Positions 15,729-24,939 of a stretch of 31,446 nucleotides of DNA are shown here, one piece after another (within the stretch, counting starts at the first letter, position 1; every line of letters begins with the position of its first letter). A model generated the notes under the pieces. The model made no database searches. It was not told the origin of the DNA and saw only the letters and a program-made list of their open reading frames with translations. Both the position numbers and the translations under genes were made by a program. The stretch spans positions 1 through 31,446 of the forward strand of contig CAZQQL010000030.1 in assembly GCA_964595455.1 (NCBI GenBank). The letters are read 5' to 3'. The DNA comes from DAOUEG01 sp964595455. GTDB lineage: Bacteria > Chloroflexota > Dehalococcoidia > Dehalococcoidales > RBG-16-60-22.

Positions 15729-17678
15729 TTATACATAAAACGCCGTCACATATCCTTCATGAATAGCGTCCAGCGCCCGCCGGGGGGTAACGCAATCGCC
15801 GATGGCGTATAATTCCCTTACCTTGCCTTTCAACGCCTGGTACAAACCCTTGTTCGGCAGGTATCCGGTCGCCATGACCACCGTATCGACATCGTCGATG
15901 ACGCTTTCTTCACCGGACCAGGCGTCTACGAGCCGAACGCTGTGCCCGGACGCATCCACAATCTTCGTATGTGTCGTTATAGTGACGCCATGGCTTCTCA
16001 GCCTTCGCCAGATGATGGGGCCGCTGCCCATCAGCATTCCCGCAGGAGTCATGAGACCGGCCATAAGACCGACCAGAGAAGTAACGATCTCCACCTGTAC
16101 CCCTTTTTCTCCGAGGTAGTCAGCCACGGTCGCCGTTTCCTGCTCGCTGGTAGTACTGTACACAATGACTTTATTCCCCACGTCGATATCACCATCGAGG
16201 ACCTGCGCGGGACTTGTCAGCTGTATGTCGCTGTTACCGGACAGTGGTTCGATATACGGACGCGCGCCCGTCGCGATAATGACGGTATCCGGGTTTTCCT
16301 TCTGGACCAGTTCCGGCGTCACCTCGACACTGAGGATAGTCGATACTTTGAGGTCGGAGAGTTGATGCATGAGGTAGCGGGTCACCTGGTTGAATTCCTC
16401 CCTGCCCGGCGCCTTGCTCAGGGTGTTGACGAGACCGCCGAGTTGGTCGTTCTTTTCATACAGGGTGACGTCATGGCCCCTCAATGCCGCCACATGGGCG
16501 GCTTCCATGCCCGCCGGTCCTCCCCCGATGACCATCACCTTCTTCTTCTGAGCTGCCGGTTTGATGACCGCGATGTCGGTAGTTTCCCTGCCGGCGACGT
16601 AATTCTGGGTGCAATCCGGTCTCCCGGCAACGTTGCAGCCCTGGTTGCAGGCGATGCACAGGCGGATGTCTTCTATCCGCCCTTCCCGGGCCTTGTTGCC
16701 GAATTCCGGGTCTGCTATCTGCCCGCGCACTAGCCCCACCATGTCGCAGTGGCCGTCGGCAATTGCTTTTTCCGCTATAGCCGGATCGTTGATGCGCCCG
16801 ACGGCTATCACCGGAATCGATCTAACCGCCTGCTTGATGCCCGATGCCAGTGGGACGCTGATGGAAGCTGGCGGGATATACATGCTGGCGATGGTGTAGG
16901 CATTGGAGTTGCCGCCGTGCCCGACGCTGATGTTCAGACAGTCCACTGCACCGGTATCTTCGAGCGCCCGTGCCAGCCTGGCGCTTTTCTCGGCATCGAT
17001 GCCGTCCGTTCCCGGGTACAGGTCGTCGCCGCTCATCCTGACGCCGATGATGAAATCCTTGCCCGTGGCCACTCTTATCCTGGTCACCACTTCCGTGATA
17101 AAGAGGAGCGGTTCCCGCCATTTATCGGTCCGGTGATTGACCCAGGGACTCCAGAACTGCTGCGGGAGGTAACCGTGAGAGCCGTGTATCTCGCACCCGT
17201 CCAGGCCGGCTTCTCTGGCGGTTCTGGCGTAGGTGACGAAGCCATCGATTATTTCTTCGATTTCAGCATCCGTCATCTCATGAGGGACTTCGGCGCGCCC
17301 CAGATCATTGTTGACAGGGTTTTCCGAGACTCCCCAGCTCGTCTTGGCAAGCCCCTCGGACTTGTCGCCGACGTGCCAGAGCTGGGCGAGCACCAGTGTG
17401 CCGTACTCATGAACGGCCTCGGCCATGGTTTTCCATCTTGGCAGGAGCGTTTCCGGGGTGTCTTTTTCATGCAGGTGTTCGCCTCCGGTTTCTCCGGAAT
17501 AGTGAACGACGACCGGACCGATGATGTTCACCCCCGAGCCGCCCCTGGCCCGGGCGACTTCATAGGCAACGTACTCCGGCCATGTCAGGGCTTCATAGCT
17601 GTGGCAGGGAAAAACTATCCTGTTCCTGGCAGTCTTCGTCCCGATTTTGATTGGTGAAAATAACTTTTCAAATGGCAT
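15729..17678 (-). CDS. Old Yellow Enzyme/trimethylamine-dehydrogenase-like flavoprotein, paralogue 1 (type A)
   Basis: This 649-residue protein has the three-part layout of 2,4-dienoyl-CoA reductase and trimethylamine dehydrogenase: an FMN-binding TIM barrel, a [4Fe-4S] linker and a C-terminal dinucleotide region. The barrel keeps IHGSHGYLPQQF with the OYE proton-donor tyrosine (Tyr170) and SVGHGG with a histidine (His254) where dienoyl-CoA reductase has one. Cluster cysteines are 341, 344, 348 and 356, followed by QN as in trimethylamine dehydrogenase. The first Rossmann motif, VIGGGPAGMEAA (383-394), is intact. The second (502-525, VIVYSTTSEQETATVADYLG) lacks a glycine motif. It is closest in this window to paralogue 2 and ends the long operon. 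Reductase or dehydrogenase activity on an enoyl or amine-like substrate is possible. Confidence 0.9.
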   Translation of the reverse strand: MPFEKLFSPIKIGTKTARNRIVFPCHSYEALTWPEYVAYEVARARGGSGVNIIGPVVVHYSGETGGEHLHEKDTPETLLPRWKTMAEAVHEYGTLVLAQLWHVGDKSEGLAKTSWGVSENPVNNDLGRAEVPHEMTDAEIEEIIDGFVTYARTAREAGLDGCEIHGSHGYLPQQFWSPWVNHRTDKWREPLLFITEVVTRIRVATGKDFIIGVRMSGDDLYPGTDGIDAEKSARLARALEDTGAVDCLNISVGHGGNSNAYTIASMYIPPASISVPLASGIKQAVRSIPVIAVGRINDPAIAEKAIADGHCDMVGLVRGQIADPEFGNKAREGRIEDIRLCIACNQGCNVAGRPDCTQNYVAGRETTDIAVIKPAAQKKKVMVIGGGPAGMEAAHVAALRGHDVTLYEKNDQLGGLVNTLSKAPGREEFNQVTRYLMHQLSDLKVSTILSVEVTPELVQKENPDTVIIATGARPYIEPLSGNSDIQLTSPAQVLDGDIDVGNKVIVYSTTSEQETATVADYLGEKGVQVEIVTSLVGLMAGLMTPAGMLMGSGPIIWRRLRSHGVTITTHTKIVDASGHSVRLVDAWSGEESVIDDVDTVVMATGYLPNKGLYQALKGKVRELYAIGDCVTPRRALDAIHEGYVTAFYV

Positions 17679-17723
17679 GTTGTTTGTTCTCCCTACTCTG
17701 TAATGGTTTCGCTGCTGTTACAG

Positions 17724-19670
17724 CTATATGTTGAATGCCGTCTGGTAGGCGCTATGGATGGCATTCAGTGCCCGTCGCGGTATAACGCAGTCTCCAATGG
17801 CATACAGTTCCTTGACCCGTCCCTGCAGCGCCTGGTACAAGCCGTTCTGCGGCATGTACCCGGTGGACATGACAACGAGGTCGACATCGTCGATGATGCT
17901 CTCGTCACCCGCCCAGACATCGGCCAGCGTGACCCGGCGCCCTGATATCTCCTTTAGCCGGGAATGCGTGGTGACACGGACTCCGTTCTGTTTGAGCCGT
18001 TGCCAGATGAACGGGTTTTGACCGACCAGGATCCCGATATTCATGCCCCAGCGCATCCCGATATTTATCTGGGACGTCACCAGCTCAACGTGTATGCCTT
18101 TTTCTCCGAGAAAATCCGCCAGCGTCGGCGCTTCCTGCTCGCCGGTGCAATCGTAAATCAATACCCTGTTCCCCGGTGCAGCGTCCCCCTTGAAGACCTG
18201 CACCGGGCTGGCCACGCGGGCCGTCTCGCTGCCGGGGACGGGCTCTATGTAGGGACGGCCGCCGATAGCCACGATGACCGTGTCCGGGTCTTCCAGTTTC
18301 ACCGAGTCTGGGGTGGCTTCCGAACCCAGTTTCACCATGACCCCCAGTTTACGTATCTGGTTCTCAAGGTACCGGGTGACCTGGCTGAATTCTTCCCGAA
18401 GCGGCGCTTTACTCAGGGTATTGATCAGGCCGCCGAGACGGTCGTTTTTCTCATACAGGGTGACGGCATGTCCGCGTAATGCGGCCACGCGAGCAGCTTC
18501 CAGACCAGCCGGTCCTCCCCCTATGACCATCACTCTCTTCTTCTTCGGCGCCGGTTTTATCACGGAGATGTCTTGCGTCTCCCGGCCGGCAGTGTAATTC
18601 TGGGTGCAGTTCGGTATTCCATCGATGCTGCATCCCTGGTTGCAGCCGATGCACAGCCGGATATCATCGAGTCTGCCTTCGCGCGCCTTGTTGCCGAATT
18701 CGGGGTCGGCGATGTGCCCGCGTACCAGCCCTACCATGTCGCAATGACCGTCGGCAATGGCTTTATTTGCGATGGCCGGGTCGTTAATACGCCCGACAGT
18801 AATGATCGGGATAGATTGAATTACCTGCTTGATGGCCGAACCGAGCGGGATGCTGATGGACCCCGGTGGAACGTACATGTTGCCGATAGCGTAGGCATTG
18901 GAGTTACCGCCGTGACCGACGCTGATGCTAAGGTAGTCTATCTTTCCGGTCGCTTCCAGGTCGCGGGCAAGCTGCTGGCTATGTTCGATATCCATGGCGC
19001 CTGGACCGGGATACAGGTCATCCCCGCTCATCCTGATGCCGAAGATGAAATCCTGCCCGACCGCCGCCCGTATCCTGTCGATCACCCCGGTGATGAACGC
19101 CAGTTGCTCTCCCCATTTGTCCTGGCGGTGGTTCACCCAGGGGCTCCAGAACTGGGGCGGCAGGTACCCGTGGCCGCCGTGTATCTCGCACCCGTCCAGA
19201 CCGGCTTCCTGAGCGGCCCTGGCATAGGCGGCGTAGCCATCGATGACTTCTTCGATTTCCCCATCGGTCATGGCGTGCGGTACCAGGGGCCGGTCCATGT
19301 CGAGGTTGATCGGGTTCTCGGAAACGCCCCAGCTCGTCTTGGTCACTCCCTCTGACTTGTCCCCGGCGTGCCAGAGCTGTACCAGCACCAAGGTGCCGTA
19401 TTCGTGCACGGCTTTCGCCATCGCCCGCCACCTGGGTATCATAACTTCAGGCGGGTCGATAGGATGGCTGAGCTCGCCTCCCAGGCCTGCGGAATGGTGA
19501 ATAGGGCAGGGACCGATGATATTCAGCCCGCAGCCGCCTTTCGCCCTGGCCGCCTGGTAACCGATGTAGTCGTCGAAAGGGATTCCCACCCCGTGAGATG
19601 GAAAAACAATCCGGTTCCTGGCCGTTCTCGTGCCGATCTTTATCGGCGAGAATAATTTCTCAAATTGCAT
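17724..19670 (-). CDS. Old Yellow Enzyme/trimethylamine-dehydrogenase-like flavoprotein, paralogue 2 (type A)
   Basis: The start at 19670 (MQFEKLFSPIKIG) matches the other paralogues and has GGAGGA nine bases before it; an upstream in-frame start at 19703 lacks this support. The product has 648 residues. It retains the type A signatures: QLWHAGDKSEG, IHGGHGYLPPQF with Tyr169, and SVGHGG with His253. The cluster motif is CIGCNQGC followed by Cys after seven residues and then TQN. The second dinucleotide region reads LIYDCTGEQEAPTLADFLG, with no glycine-rich loop. The gene is separated from paralogue 1 by 45 bp, and the two proteins are clearly related along their full length, which points to tandem duplication. 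Confidence 0.91.
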   Translation of the reverse strand: MQFEKLFSPIKIGTRTARNRIVFPSHGVGIPFDDYIGYQAARAKGGCGLNIIGPCPIHHSAGLGGELSHPIDPPEVMIPRWRAMAKAVHEYGTLVLVQLWHAGDKSEGVTKTSWGVSENPINLDMDRPLVPHAMTDGEIEEVIDGYAAYARAAQEAGLDGCEIHGGHGYLPPQFWSPWVNHRQDKWGEQLAFITGVIDRIRAAVGQDFIFGIRMSGDDLYPGPGAMDIEHSQQLARDLEATGKIDYLSISVGHGGNSNAYAIGNMYVPPGSISIPLGSAIKQVIQSIPIITVGRINDPAIANKAIADGHCDMVGLVRGHIADPEFGNKAREGRLDDIRLCIGCNQGCSIDGIPNCTQNYTAGRETQDISVIKPAPKKKRVMVIGGGPAGLEAARVAALRGHAVTLYEKNDRLGGLINTLSKAPLREEFSQVTRYLENQIRKLGVMVKLGSEATPDSVKLEDPDTVIVAIGGRPYIEPVPGSETARVASPVQVFKGDAAPGNRVLIYDCTGEQEAPTLADFLGEKGIHVELVTSQINIGMRWGMNIGILVGQNPFIWQRLKQNGVRVTTHSRLKEISGRRVTLADVWAGDESIIDDVDLVVMSTGYMPQNGLYQALQGRVKELYAIGDCVIPRRALNAIHSAYQTAFNI

Positions 19671-19739
19671 GGCGCTGTTCCTCCGTGGTAGTGGTCCGTT
19701 CAATCCGGATGATTACCATTTTCATCTCTGTTAAGCAGT

Positions 19740-21710
19740 TCATATGCTGAACGCCGTCATAAAGCCTTCATGAATGGCGTCAAGACACCGCCGCGGCAGC
19801 TTGCCATCACCGATGACGTACAATTCTTTAACCTTGCCCTTGAGTTCCCTTTGCAGCCGGTTTTCCGACCGGTATCCCGTGGCCATGACGACCGTATCGA
19901 TGTCCTCCAGGACATGCTCTTCACCGGTAACCACATCCGCAATGGTAACCCTCTTTCCCTCGATTTTACTGATCGTCGTCAATGGGACGATATTCACGGC
20001 GTTCTTCTTGAGCCGTCCCCAGATCAGGGGAAGGTGGGTGCCGTTACCGAGGGATTTCAGGCCCCAGTGCTGGCAGATGGACGGAAAGTGAGTCAGAAGC
20101 TCGACGTGTTTTCCCCTTTCCGCCAGGAAATCCGCCACCGTCGGGCCTTCAGACATCCCCGTGGATTCGTAGACAACGACCCTGTTGCCTGCCTCTTTTT
20201 CACCCGTCAGTACCTGTGAAGGACTGACGACGTTTTCCTGTTCGCCGCCGGGGACCGGCAGAACGTAAGGTTCAGCGCCGGTAGCAATGATTACCACGTC
20301 CGGGTTGTGCTCTCGGATACTTTCCGGCGTTGCCACGGTATTCAGCTTGATGTCAACGTTCAACTTATTGAGTTGCGCTGAAAGGTATCTCGTCACTTGG
20401 TTGAATTCATCACGCCCCGGGGCTTTGCTCAAGACATTGATTTGACCCCCGACACGGTCGCTTTTCTCATAGATGGTCACCTGGTGGCCCCTGGCAGCCG
20501 CTACCCTGGCGGCCTCCAAGCCGGCCGGGCCCGCACCGGCTACTACTATCTTTTTCTTGGGAGAAGCCGGCTTGATGGTGGCATATTCCGTGGCTTCCCT
20601 GTACACCGCTGCGTTCTGGAGGCAGGTTGGTTCCGCCTCGGATTCCCAGCACCCCTGGTTACACCCGATGCAGAGGCGGATATCCTCTATCCTCCCCTCG
20701 CGGGCTTTATTACCGAATTCCGGATCGGCTATCTGCGCACGGACCATGCCGACCATGTCCGCGTGCCCTTCAGCGATGGCTTTTTCCGCCAGGGCTGGAT
20801 CGTTAATCCGGCTGGTGGCTACCAGCGGAATCGTTTTCACCACCTGCTTCAGGCCGGATGTTAGCGGAATACTGAGAGAACCCGCCGGAACATACATGGA
20901 TCCGACGGTGTAAGCATTGGAAATCCCGTCGCTCCCGAAACTGGTCGTCAGCAGGTCCACGTTTCCGGTAGCCTCGAGAGCACGGGCGATTTCCATATTG
21001 TCGTCGATGCTCATGCCATGGTAACTCAGGTCATCGGATGTCATCCTCACGGCGATGATGAAGTCTTTACCCACAGCGGACCGCATGCGCGTCAGGATTT
21101 CCGTGATGAAATACATAGGCTGTCCCCATTTGTCGGTACGCTGGTTGGACCACTGGCTCCAGGACTGTTGTATAAGGTCCCCATGACAGGCATGAATCTC
21201 GATGCCGTCAACACCACCGTCGCGGCACAGCGCGGCGTACTTCACGAACAGGTCAACCTTTTTCTCGAGGTCGGCGTCGTCAAAGTTCTGCCACTCCGCA
21301 ACACTTTCCATCTGCGTGGCGAACGAGGTATAGCCCAGTGTCCCGTTGCAAGGGATAGACAGGAAACCTTCACTGAAAATGTACAACTGTATCAGGCAGA
21401 GCGTGCCGTGTTCGTGGAGGGCATCCGCCAGTCTTTGCAGCTTGGGGATGAGCCGCGATGGCGTCGGCGGGAAAAGCAGCATCGGGCCGAGCCGGACGGG
21501 CTCATCGTAACACCCGAGGCTCCCGATTATGTTCACGGCACACCCGCCCCTGGCGCGCGCCGCCTGGTACTCGATATAGGCCCTGCCATTCGTATCATCG
21601 CCGGTGAACGGCAGCGCCGGGACGCCGTGCGACGGAAACACGATACGGTTTTTCGCCGTCTTCGTACCAATCTTTATTGGAGAGAACAGATTAGGGAAAC
21701 CTGTGGACAT
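19740..21710 (-). CDS. Old Yellow Enzyme-like flavoprotein, paralogue 3 (type B, altered active site)
   Basis: This 656-residue protein has the same barrel, [4Fe-4S] linker (CIGCNQGC, then Cys after eight residues) and C-terminal nucleotide domain as its neighbours. Its barrel differs at the active site. The OYE tyrosine motif HGYL is HGDL, giving Asp178, and the dienoyl-CoA reductase histidine position reads FGSDG, giving Ser260. The QLWHxGD segment of type A is QLYIFSEG. A loop of about ten residues after FPSHGVPALPF is longer than in type A. AGAGG lies five bases before the ATG. The protein resembles paralogues 4 and 5 more than 1 and 2. Its flavin and cluster sites appear intact, so it is probably active on a different substrate. 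Confidence 0.9.
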   Translation of the reverse strand: MSTGFPNLFSPIKIGTKTAKNRIVFPSHGVPALPFTGDDTNGRAYIEYQAARARGGCAVNIIGSLGCYDEPVRLGPMLLFPPTPSRLIPKLQRLADALHEHGTLCLIQLYIFSEGFLSIPCNGTLGYTSFATQMESVAEWQNFDDADLEKKVDLFVKYAALCRDGGVDGIEIHACHGDLIQQSWSQWSNQRTDKWGQPMYFITEILTRMRSAVGKDFIIAVRMTSDDLSYHGMSIDDNMEIARALEATGNVDLLTTSFGSDGISNAYTVGSMYVPAGSLSIPLTSGLKQVVKTIPLVATSRINDPALAEKAIAEGHADMVGMVRAQIADPEFGNKAREGRIEDIRLCIGCNQGCWESEAEPTCLQNAAVYREATEYATIKPASPKKKIVVAGAGPAGLEAARVAAARGHQVTIYEKSDRVGGQINVLSKAPGRDEFNQVTRYLSAQLNKLNVDIKLNTVATPESIREHNPDVVIIATGAEPYVLPVPGGEQENVVSPSQVLTGEKEAGNRVVVYESTGMSEGPTVADFLAERGKHVELLTHFPSICQHWGLKSLGNGTHLPLIWGRLKKNAVNIVPLTTISKIEGKRVTIADVVTGEEHVLEDIDTVVMATGYRSENRLQRELKGKVKELYVIGDGKLPRRCLDAIHEGFMTAFSI

Positions 21711-21754
21711 AAATACCTCTACCGTCCATCTGGTTGCGACCAGCTTTCGCCAAA

Positions 21755-22519
21755 CTAAACTATGACTTTCCCGCCATCGATAATCATTTCCGTCCCGGTA
21801 ACATAACTGGACTCGTCGGAAGCAAGGAACAAGACCCCGTATGCGATTTCCTCCGGCATACCCATCCTGCCCAGCGGAATTCCCTTGCCTTCCCGTTCCA
21901 TCGCTCTCTCGACGCCTTCAGTCCTGGCAGCGAGTTTTTTAAACAACGGAGTAACAATATAGCCGGGATGGACGGAGTTAAACCGGATGTTGTCTTTGGC
22001 ATAGGATACCGCGTCGCATTTGGTCATGTGGCGCAGCGCCGCCTTGGCAGTACAATAAACCGTGGTCGGACCGCCGAGTATGCCCATGATCGATGAGATG
22101 TTAATGACACTGCCGCCGCCGGATTGGATAAGACAAGGGACCGAATACTTCACGCACCAGAAAGGACCTTTCAGGTCGACTGTCATGCCCTCGTCCCACT
22201 GTTCATTGGTTATGTTGTGAGTATGCATACCTCCCGCAGGAATGCCGGCGTTATTCACCAGGATATTGACTTTGTGATATCGGTCAAACACATCGGTAAC
22301 GGTCCGCTTGATGTCATCTTCCACGCCGACATTCATCTGCCAATAGTCTGCCTGTCCGCCGGCAGCGACTATATCGTTCACGACGCGGTGTCCGTTTTCA
22401 TCATCGATATCAGTCACTGCGACTTGAGCGCCTTCTGCGGCCAGGAGCCTGGCGATAGCCTCTCCGATACCGGATGCCGCTCCGGTGACAATCGCGGCTT
22501 TGTTGTTGACTCTATTCAT
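21755..22519 (-). CDS. Short-chain dehydrogenase/reductase (classical SDR)
   Basis: This 254-residue classical SDR has the cofactor motif TGAASGIG (12-19), NNAG (89-92), a catalytic serine at 142 or 143 in NISSIMG, and YCTAK (Tyr155, Lys159). The aspartate in VAVTDID (Asp37), at the end of the second strand, favours NAD(H) over NADP(H). The C-terminal SYVTGTEMIIDGG is typical. It would interconvert a hydroxyl and a keto group, for example on a hydroxyacyl-CoA or cyclic alcohol intermediate, in the cytoplasm. It lies between the EthD-like gene (96 bp) and OYE paralogue 3 (44 bp). AGGG precedes the ATG. The substrate cannot be assigned. Confidence 0.95.
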   Translation of the reverse strand: MNRVNNKAAIVTGAASGIGEAIARLLAAEGAQVAVTDIDDENGHRVVNDIVAAGGQADYWQMNVGVEDDIKRTVTDVFDRYHKVNILVNNAGIPAGGMHTHNITNEQWDEGMTVDLKGPFWCVKYSVPCLIQSGGGSVINISSIMGILGGPTTVYCTAKAALRHMTKCDAVSYAKDNIRFNSVHPGYIVTPLFKKLAARTEGVERAMEREGKGIPLGRMGMPEEIAYGVLFLASDESSYVTGTEMIIDGGKVIV

Positions 22520-22580
22520 GATTGGCCCTGCTTTCGTTTATTTCGTTTGAGAATCCAGGGATTGTCACCTGTTTATGTAC

Positions 22581-22606
22581 AAAAAAATTAACAGCATTAA
22601 GCTGCC
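22581..22606 (-). terminator. Possible weak intrinsic terminator inside the long operon
   Basis: On the minus strand GGCAGC (22606-22601), a five-base loop and GCTGTT form a 6-bp stem with two G-U pairs, followed shortly by seven T (22587-22581). The stem is weak but the T run is good. It lies 10 bp past the stop of the EthD-like gene and could lower expression of the SDR and OYE 3, 2 and 1 genes. Confidence 0.4.
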
Positions 22607-22615
22607 TGAGAGTGA

Positions 22616-22960
22616 CTAACTTCTTTCCAGTGTCTTTATCGGCTCGTAGCCGCCAGCCCAATACATTTCAAAACTTATTTCGGGGCTTTCAAGTACTCGT
22701 TTGTCAGGAGGGTTCATCATCGGGCTCTTGAAAAAGGCATCCATCGCCGCTTTATCCTCGAATTCGTACATCGTCAGGTACTGCGGGCAGGTCCCGTAGT
22801 TGCCTTTCGGAAGCTGAAAGCAGCCCAGGCGTACGGCTTTGGTTATGCCTTTGAACTTGAAAGCTTCTTCGACGTGTTCGTTGTACCATGCATGGTATTC
22901 AGCTTCTTTTCCAGGCCTGGGACCGGTCGAAACGACGTCATATACCCGTGTGTTGTCCAT
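22616..22960 (-). CDS. EthD/Dabb-like ferredoxin-fold small protein
   Basis: The start at 22960 (MDNTRVYDVV) is preferred because GAAGGAG lies seven bases before it; the ATG at 22975 would run through that site. The 114-residue protein has a beta-alpha-beta pattern as in dimeric alpha/beta-barrel proteins. A first strand (RVYDVVSTGP) leads to PGKEAEYHAWYNEHVEEAF, then a strand with KAVRLGCFQL, another with PQYLTMYEFED, and a helix KAAMDAFFKS. Members act as small enzymes, isomerases or unknown accessory proteins in catabolic clusters. The WYNEH segment resembles the conserved patch of EthD-like proteins. There is no signal peptide. Function is unknown. Confidence 0.7.
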   Translation of the reverse strand: MDNTRVYDVVSTGPRPGKEAEYHAWYNEHVEEAFKFKGITKAVRLGCFQLPKGNYGTCPQYLTMYEFEDKAAMDAFFKSPMMNPPDKRVLESPEISFEMYWAGGYEPIKTLERS

Positions 22961-23056
22961 GGTTTTCTCCTTCAATCTTTCCCTTTTTCCGTCATCATTG
23001 CATCGATATCAAGGCGGGAATTGGTTTTGCTTTCTCAATACCGCAGCAACCTCCAA

Positions 23057-23917
23057 TCATTCAGGAAGCAGCCGTTTCTCCTTGAGGAAATCCACCGTCT
23101 TGCGGGCAATATCGTCCGGTTTGCCCTCCAGCATATTTCCTCCGCTGTTCTTCCTGGCGGAGCTTCCCTGTGTCAGCATCCGGATACGTTCCGCCGGTGA
23201 CATCGTGCCGGTAGGGATGAAAATCTTTTTCGGGGGTGGCTTTGTCACGGCGGTGATTTGAGTGAGCTGGGATTGCGGAGCGAGCAAAACATCATACCCG
23301 ATGACCTCGATGAGTTGCCGGGCGGCACGTTTTCTACCGGGGAGCGTCGGGTATCGCGGCTCGTTAAGCATGAGGTCTGTGGTGAACAGGGCCGGGAGCC
23401 GGCATTGCTTGATCTCACGGGCGCCGCGTTCCAGCCGCCGGGAAACTCTGGCGGACTTACCGCCGCCGTCCACCGTAAGCTCTACCACCGCGGTAACGGA
23501 AGGCAGACCTAGCAACTCTGCAAGCATACCGCCTACCTCGCCGGCGTTCCGGTCGAGAGAGCGATAGCCGCAGAGAACGATATCGTACTCTTTCTGCCGG
23601 ATCGCCTCACTCAACGGACGGGCGATGCTCAAACCGTCCGGTTCCGTGGTACCAGGAATATCGATGCGTACAGTGTGGTCGGCGCCCATGGCCAGGCATG
23701 TCCGTAATATGATATCATTCCGGGCGGGCCCGAGCGTCATCGCGGTCACCATGCCGCCGTGAATGTCTCTCAGGCGCAAAGCTTCTTCGAGGGCTATTTC
23801 ATCATACGGGTTCATGATATAATTCCAACCCGTGTCCTTGATGGTATCGTTCCGGACATCAAATTCGACCGGCAGGGCGGGATTAGGAACAGCTTTCACA
23901 CAGACGACGATATTCAT
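23057..23917 (-). CDS. etfB: Electron-transfer flavoprotein beta subunit
   Basis: This 286-residue protein opens with MNIVVCVKAVPNP, the usual EtfB start. It continues with NPYDEIALEEALRLRD, TLGPARNDIILRTCLAMGAD, the LCGYRSLDRNAGEVGGMLAE region and RRLERGAREI, all matching the family. The chain runs somewhat longer than typical EtfB, with a C-terminal extension (about 30 residues rich in Lys, Arg and Gly, then VDFLKEKRLLPE). It binds AMP or FAD and, with EtfA, shuttles electrons from flavin dehydrogenases. Its ATG overlaps the EtfA stop (ATGA), so the two are translationally coupled. Whether it belongs to the electron-bifurcating type cannot be settled from motifs alone. Confidence 0.95.
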   Translation of the reverse strand: MNIVVCVKAVPNPALPVEFDVRNDTIKDTGWNYIMNPYDEIALEEALRLRDIHGGMVTAMTLGPARNDIILRTCLAMGADHTVRIDIPGTTEPDGLSIARPLSEAIRQKEYDIVLCGYRSLDRNAGEVGGMLAELLGLPSVTAVVELTVDGGGKSARVSRRLERGAREIKQCRLPALFTTDLMLNEPRYPTLPGRKRAARQLIEVIGYDVLLAPQSQLTQITAVTKPPPKKIFIPTGTMSPAERIRMLTQGSSARKNSGGNMLEGKPDDIARKTVDFLKEKRLLPE

Positions 23918-24918
23918 GATGCGTGTTCCTCACGGCTTTGAAGTAAGTGCTTCAGGTGCTCCGTCAATGCCGGCACGATGTCTTCCATCGGACCGATAAT
24001 TCCCAGGGTGGCCAGCTTGAACATGGGGGCTTCCCTGTCCCTGTTGATGACGATGATGGTTTCTGAGGCATCCATACTGACGGTATGAGGATATTGCCCG
24101 GAAATGCCGCAGGAAACAAACAAACGCGGCGATACGGTCAGGCCGGTGATACCGATCTGCCGTTCGAGGGGTATCCACTTCATATCCACCGCGACGCGCG
24201 TCCCTCCCAGCGAAGCGCCGAGCAGCCCGGCCAGTTCCCTAATAACATCGAGTCGTTCGGCTTGTTCCAGGCCATTGCCGACGGCGATAATGGCTTCTGC
24301 CTCGGTGAGGCTGATGGTCACCGGGTCTCCCTTGACATAGCTGAGGAACTCAACTTCGGAAGGTGGTAATGAAGCCGGGGAAATATGCCGGATTTCCGGC
24401 GGTGTGTTGCGGGGCGATTCCTTGCTTTCATAAGCGCCGTTGGAAATCGTGGCGATGCTAAAAGGCGCCCCGGAACAGGCGACGGTGGCATGCGCTTTGC
24501 CGTTCATGACAGCCCGCCTGCCGGTGAGGGTACCGTTTTGGTATTTCAGCTCTACGCACCCGCTTATTAAACCGGCCTGTAATCGGGCCGCCAGCCGCGG
24601 CGCGACTTCTCTCGAGAGAGGCGTTTCTCCCAGAAGGAGCAGAGCGGCCCCGCAATCCTCAAGGATGAGTTCCAGCAGGTCCACGTGGCCGTCGCTGTCA
24701 TGCGGCGATAACCCGTCTCCTGATAACAGGAACACGCAGTCTCCACCGTAACGGGAGACGTGGTCCACCAGGTGTTCATCACCGGTACCGGTCAGGACCG
24801 CGGACATCGTCCGTCCAGAACCATCCGCCAGGTTTCTTGCCAGGGTAAGTGTCTCAAGTGAAACCTTCTTTAGTTCGTTTCTTTCCGTCTCCAGAAAGAC
24901 CAGTACGGTATCAGCCAT
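23914..24918 (-). CDS. etfA: Electron-transfer flavoprotein alpha subunit
   Basis: This 334-residue protein has an N-terminal alpha/beta domain and the conserved C-terminal FAD-binding domain. FAD contacts are seen in GASLGGTRVAVD (234-245), QIGITG (254-259), GISGQYPH (271-278) and INRDREAPMFKLATLGIIG (291-309). The last includes the Asn-Arg-Asp-x-x-Ala-Pro pattern of the family. It forms a dimer with EtfB and accepts electrons from dehydrogenases. Immediately upstream (21 bp) is the HdrD-like membrane protein, the likely electron acceptor. OYE-type flavoproteins lie on both sides of the cluster and could be donors, by analogy with trimethylamine dehydrogenase, which reduces an ETF. AAGGAAA lies ahead of the ATG. 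Confidence 0.95.
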   Translation of the reverse strand: MADTVLVFLETERNELKKVSLETLTLARNLADGSGRTMSAVLTGTGDEHLVDHVSRYGGDCVFLLSGDGLSPHDSDGHVDLLELILEDCGAALLLLGETPLSREVAPRLAARLQAGLISGCVELKYQNGTLTGRRAVMNGKAHATVACSGAPFSIATISNGAYESKESPRNTPPEIRHISPASLPPSEVEFLSYVKGDPVTISLTEAEAIIAVGNGLEQAERLDVIRELAGLLGASLGGTRVAVDMKWIPLERQIGITGLTVSPRLFVSCGISGQYPHTVSMDASETIIVINRDREAPMFKLATLGIIGPMEDIVPALTEHLKHLLQSREEHAS

Positions 24919-24939
24919 GGTTCTGCCGTTTCCTTAGTT

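Noticed and set aside
16749..17657. 302-codon open frame on the plus strand opposite OYE paralogue 1
   Set aside because: Similar antisense frames recur opposite the other OYE paralogues at matching places, as expected from shared codon bias.
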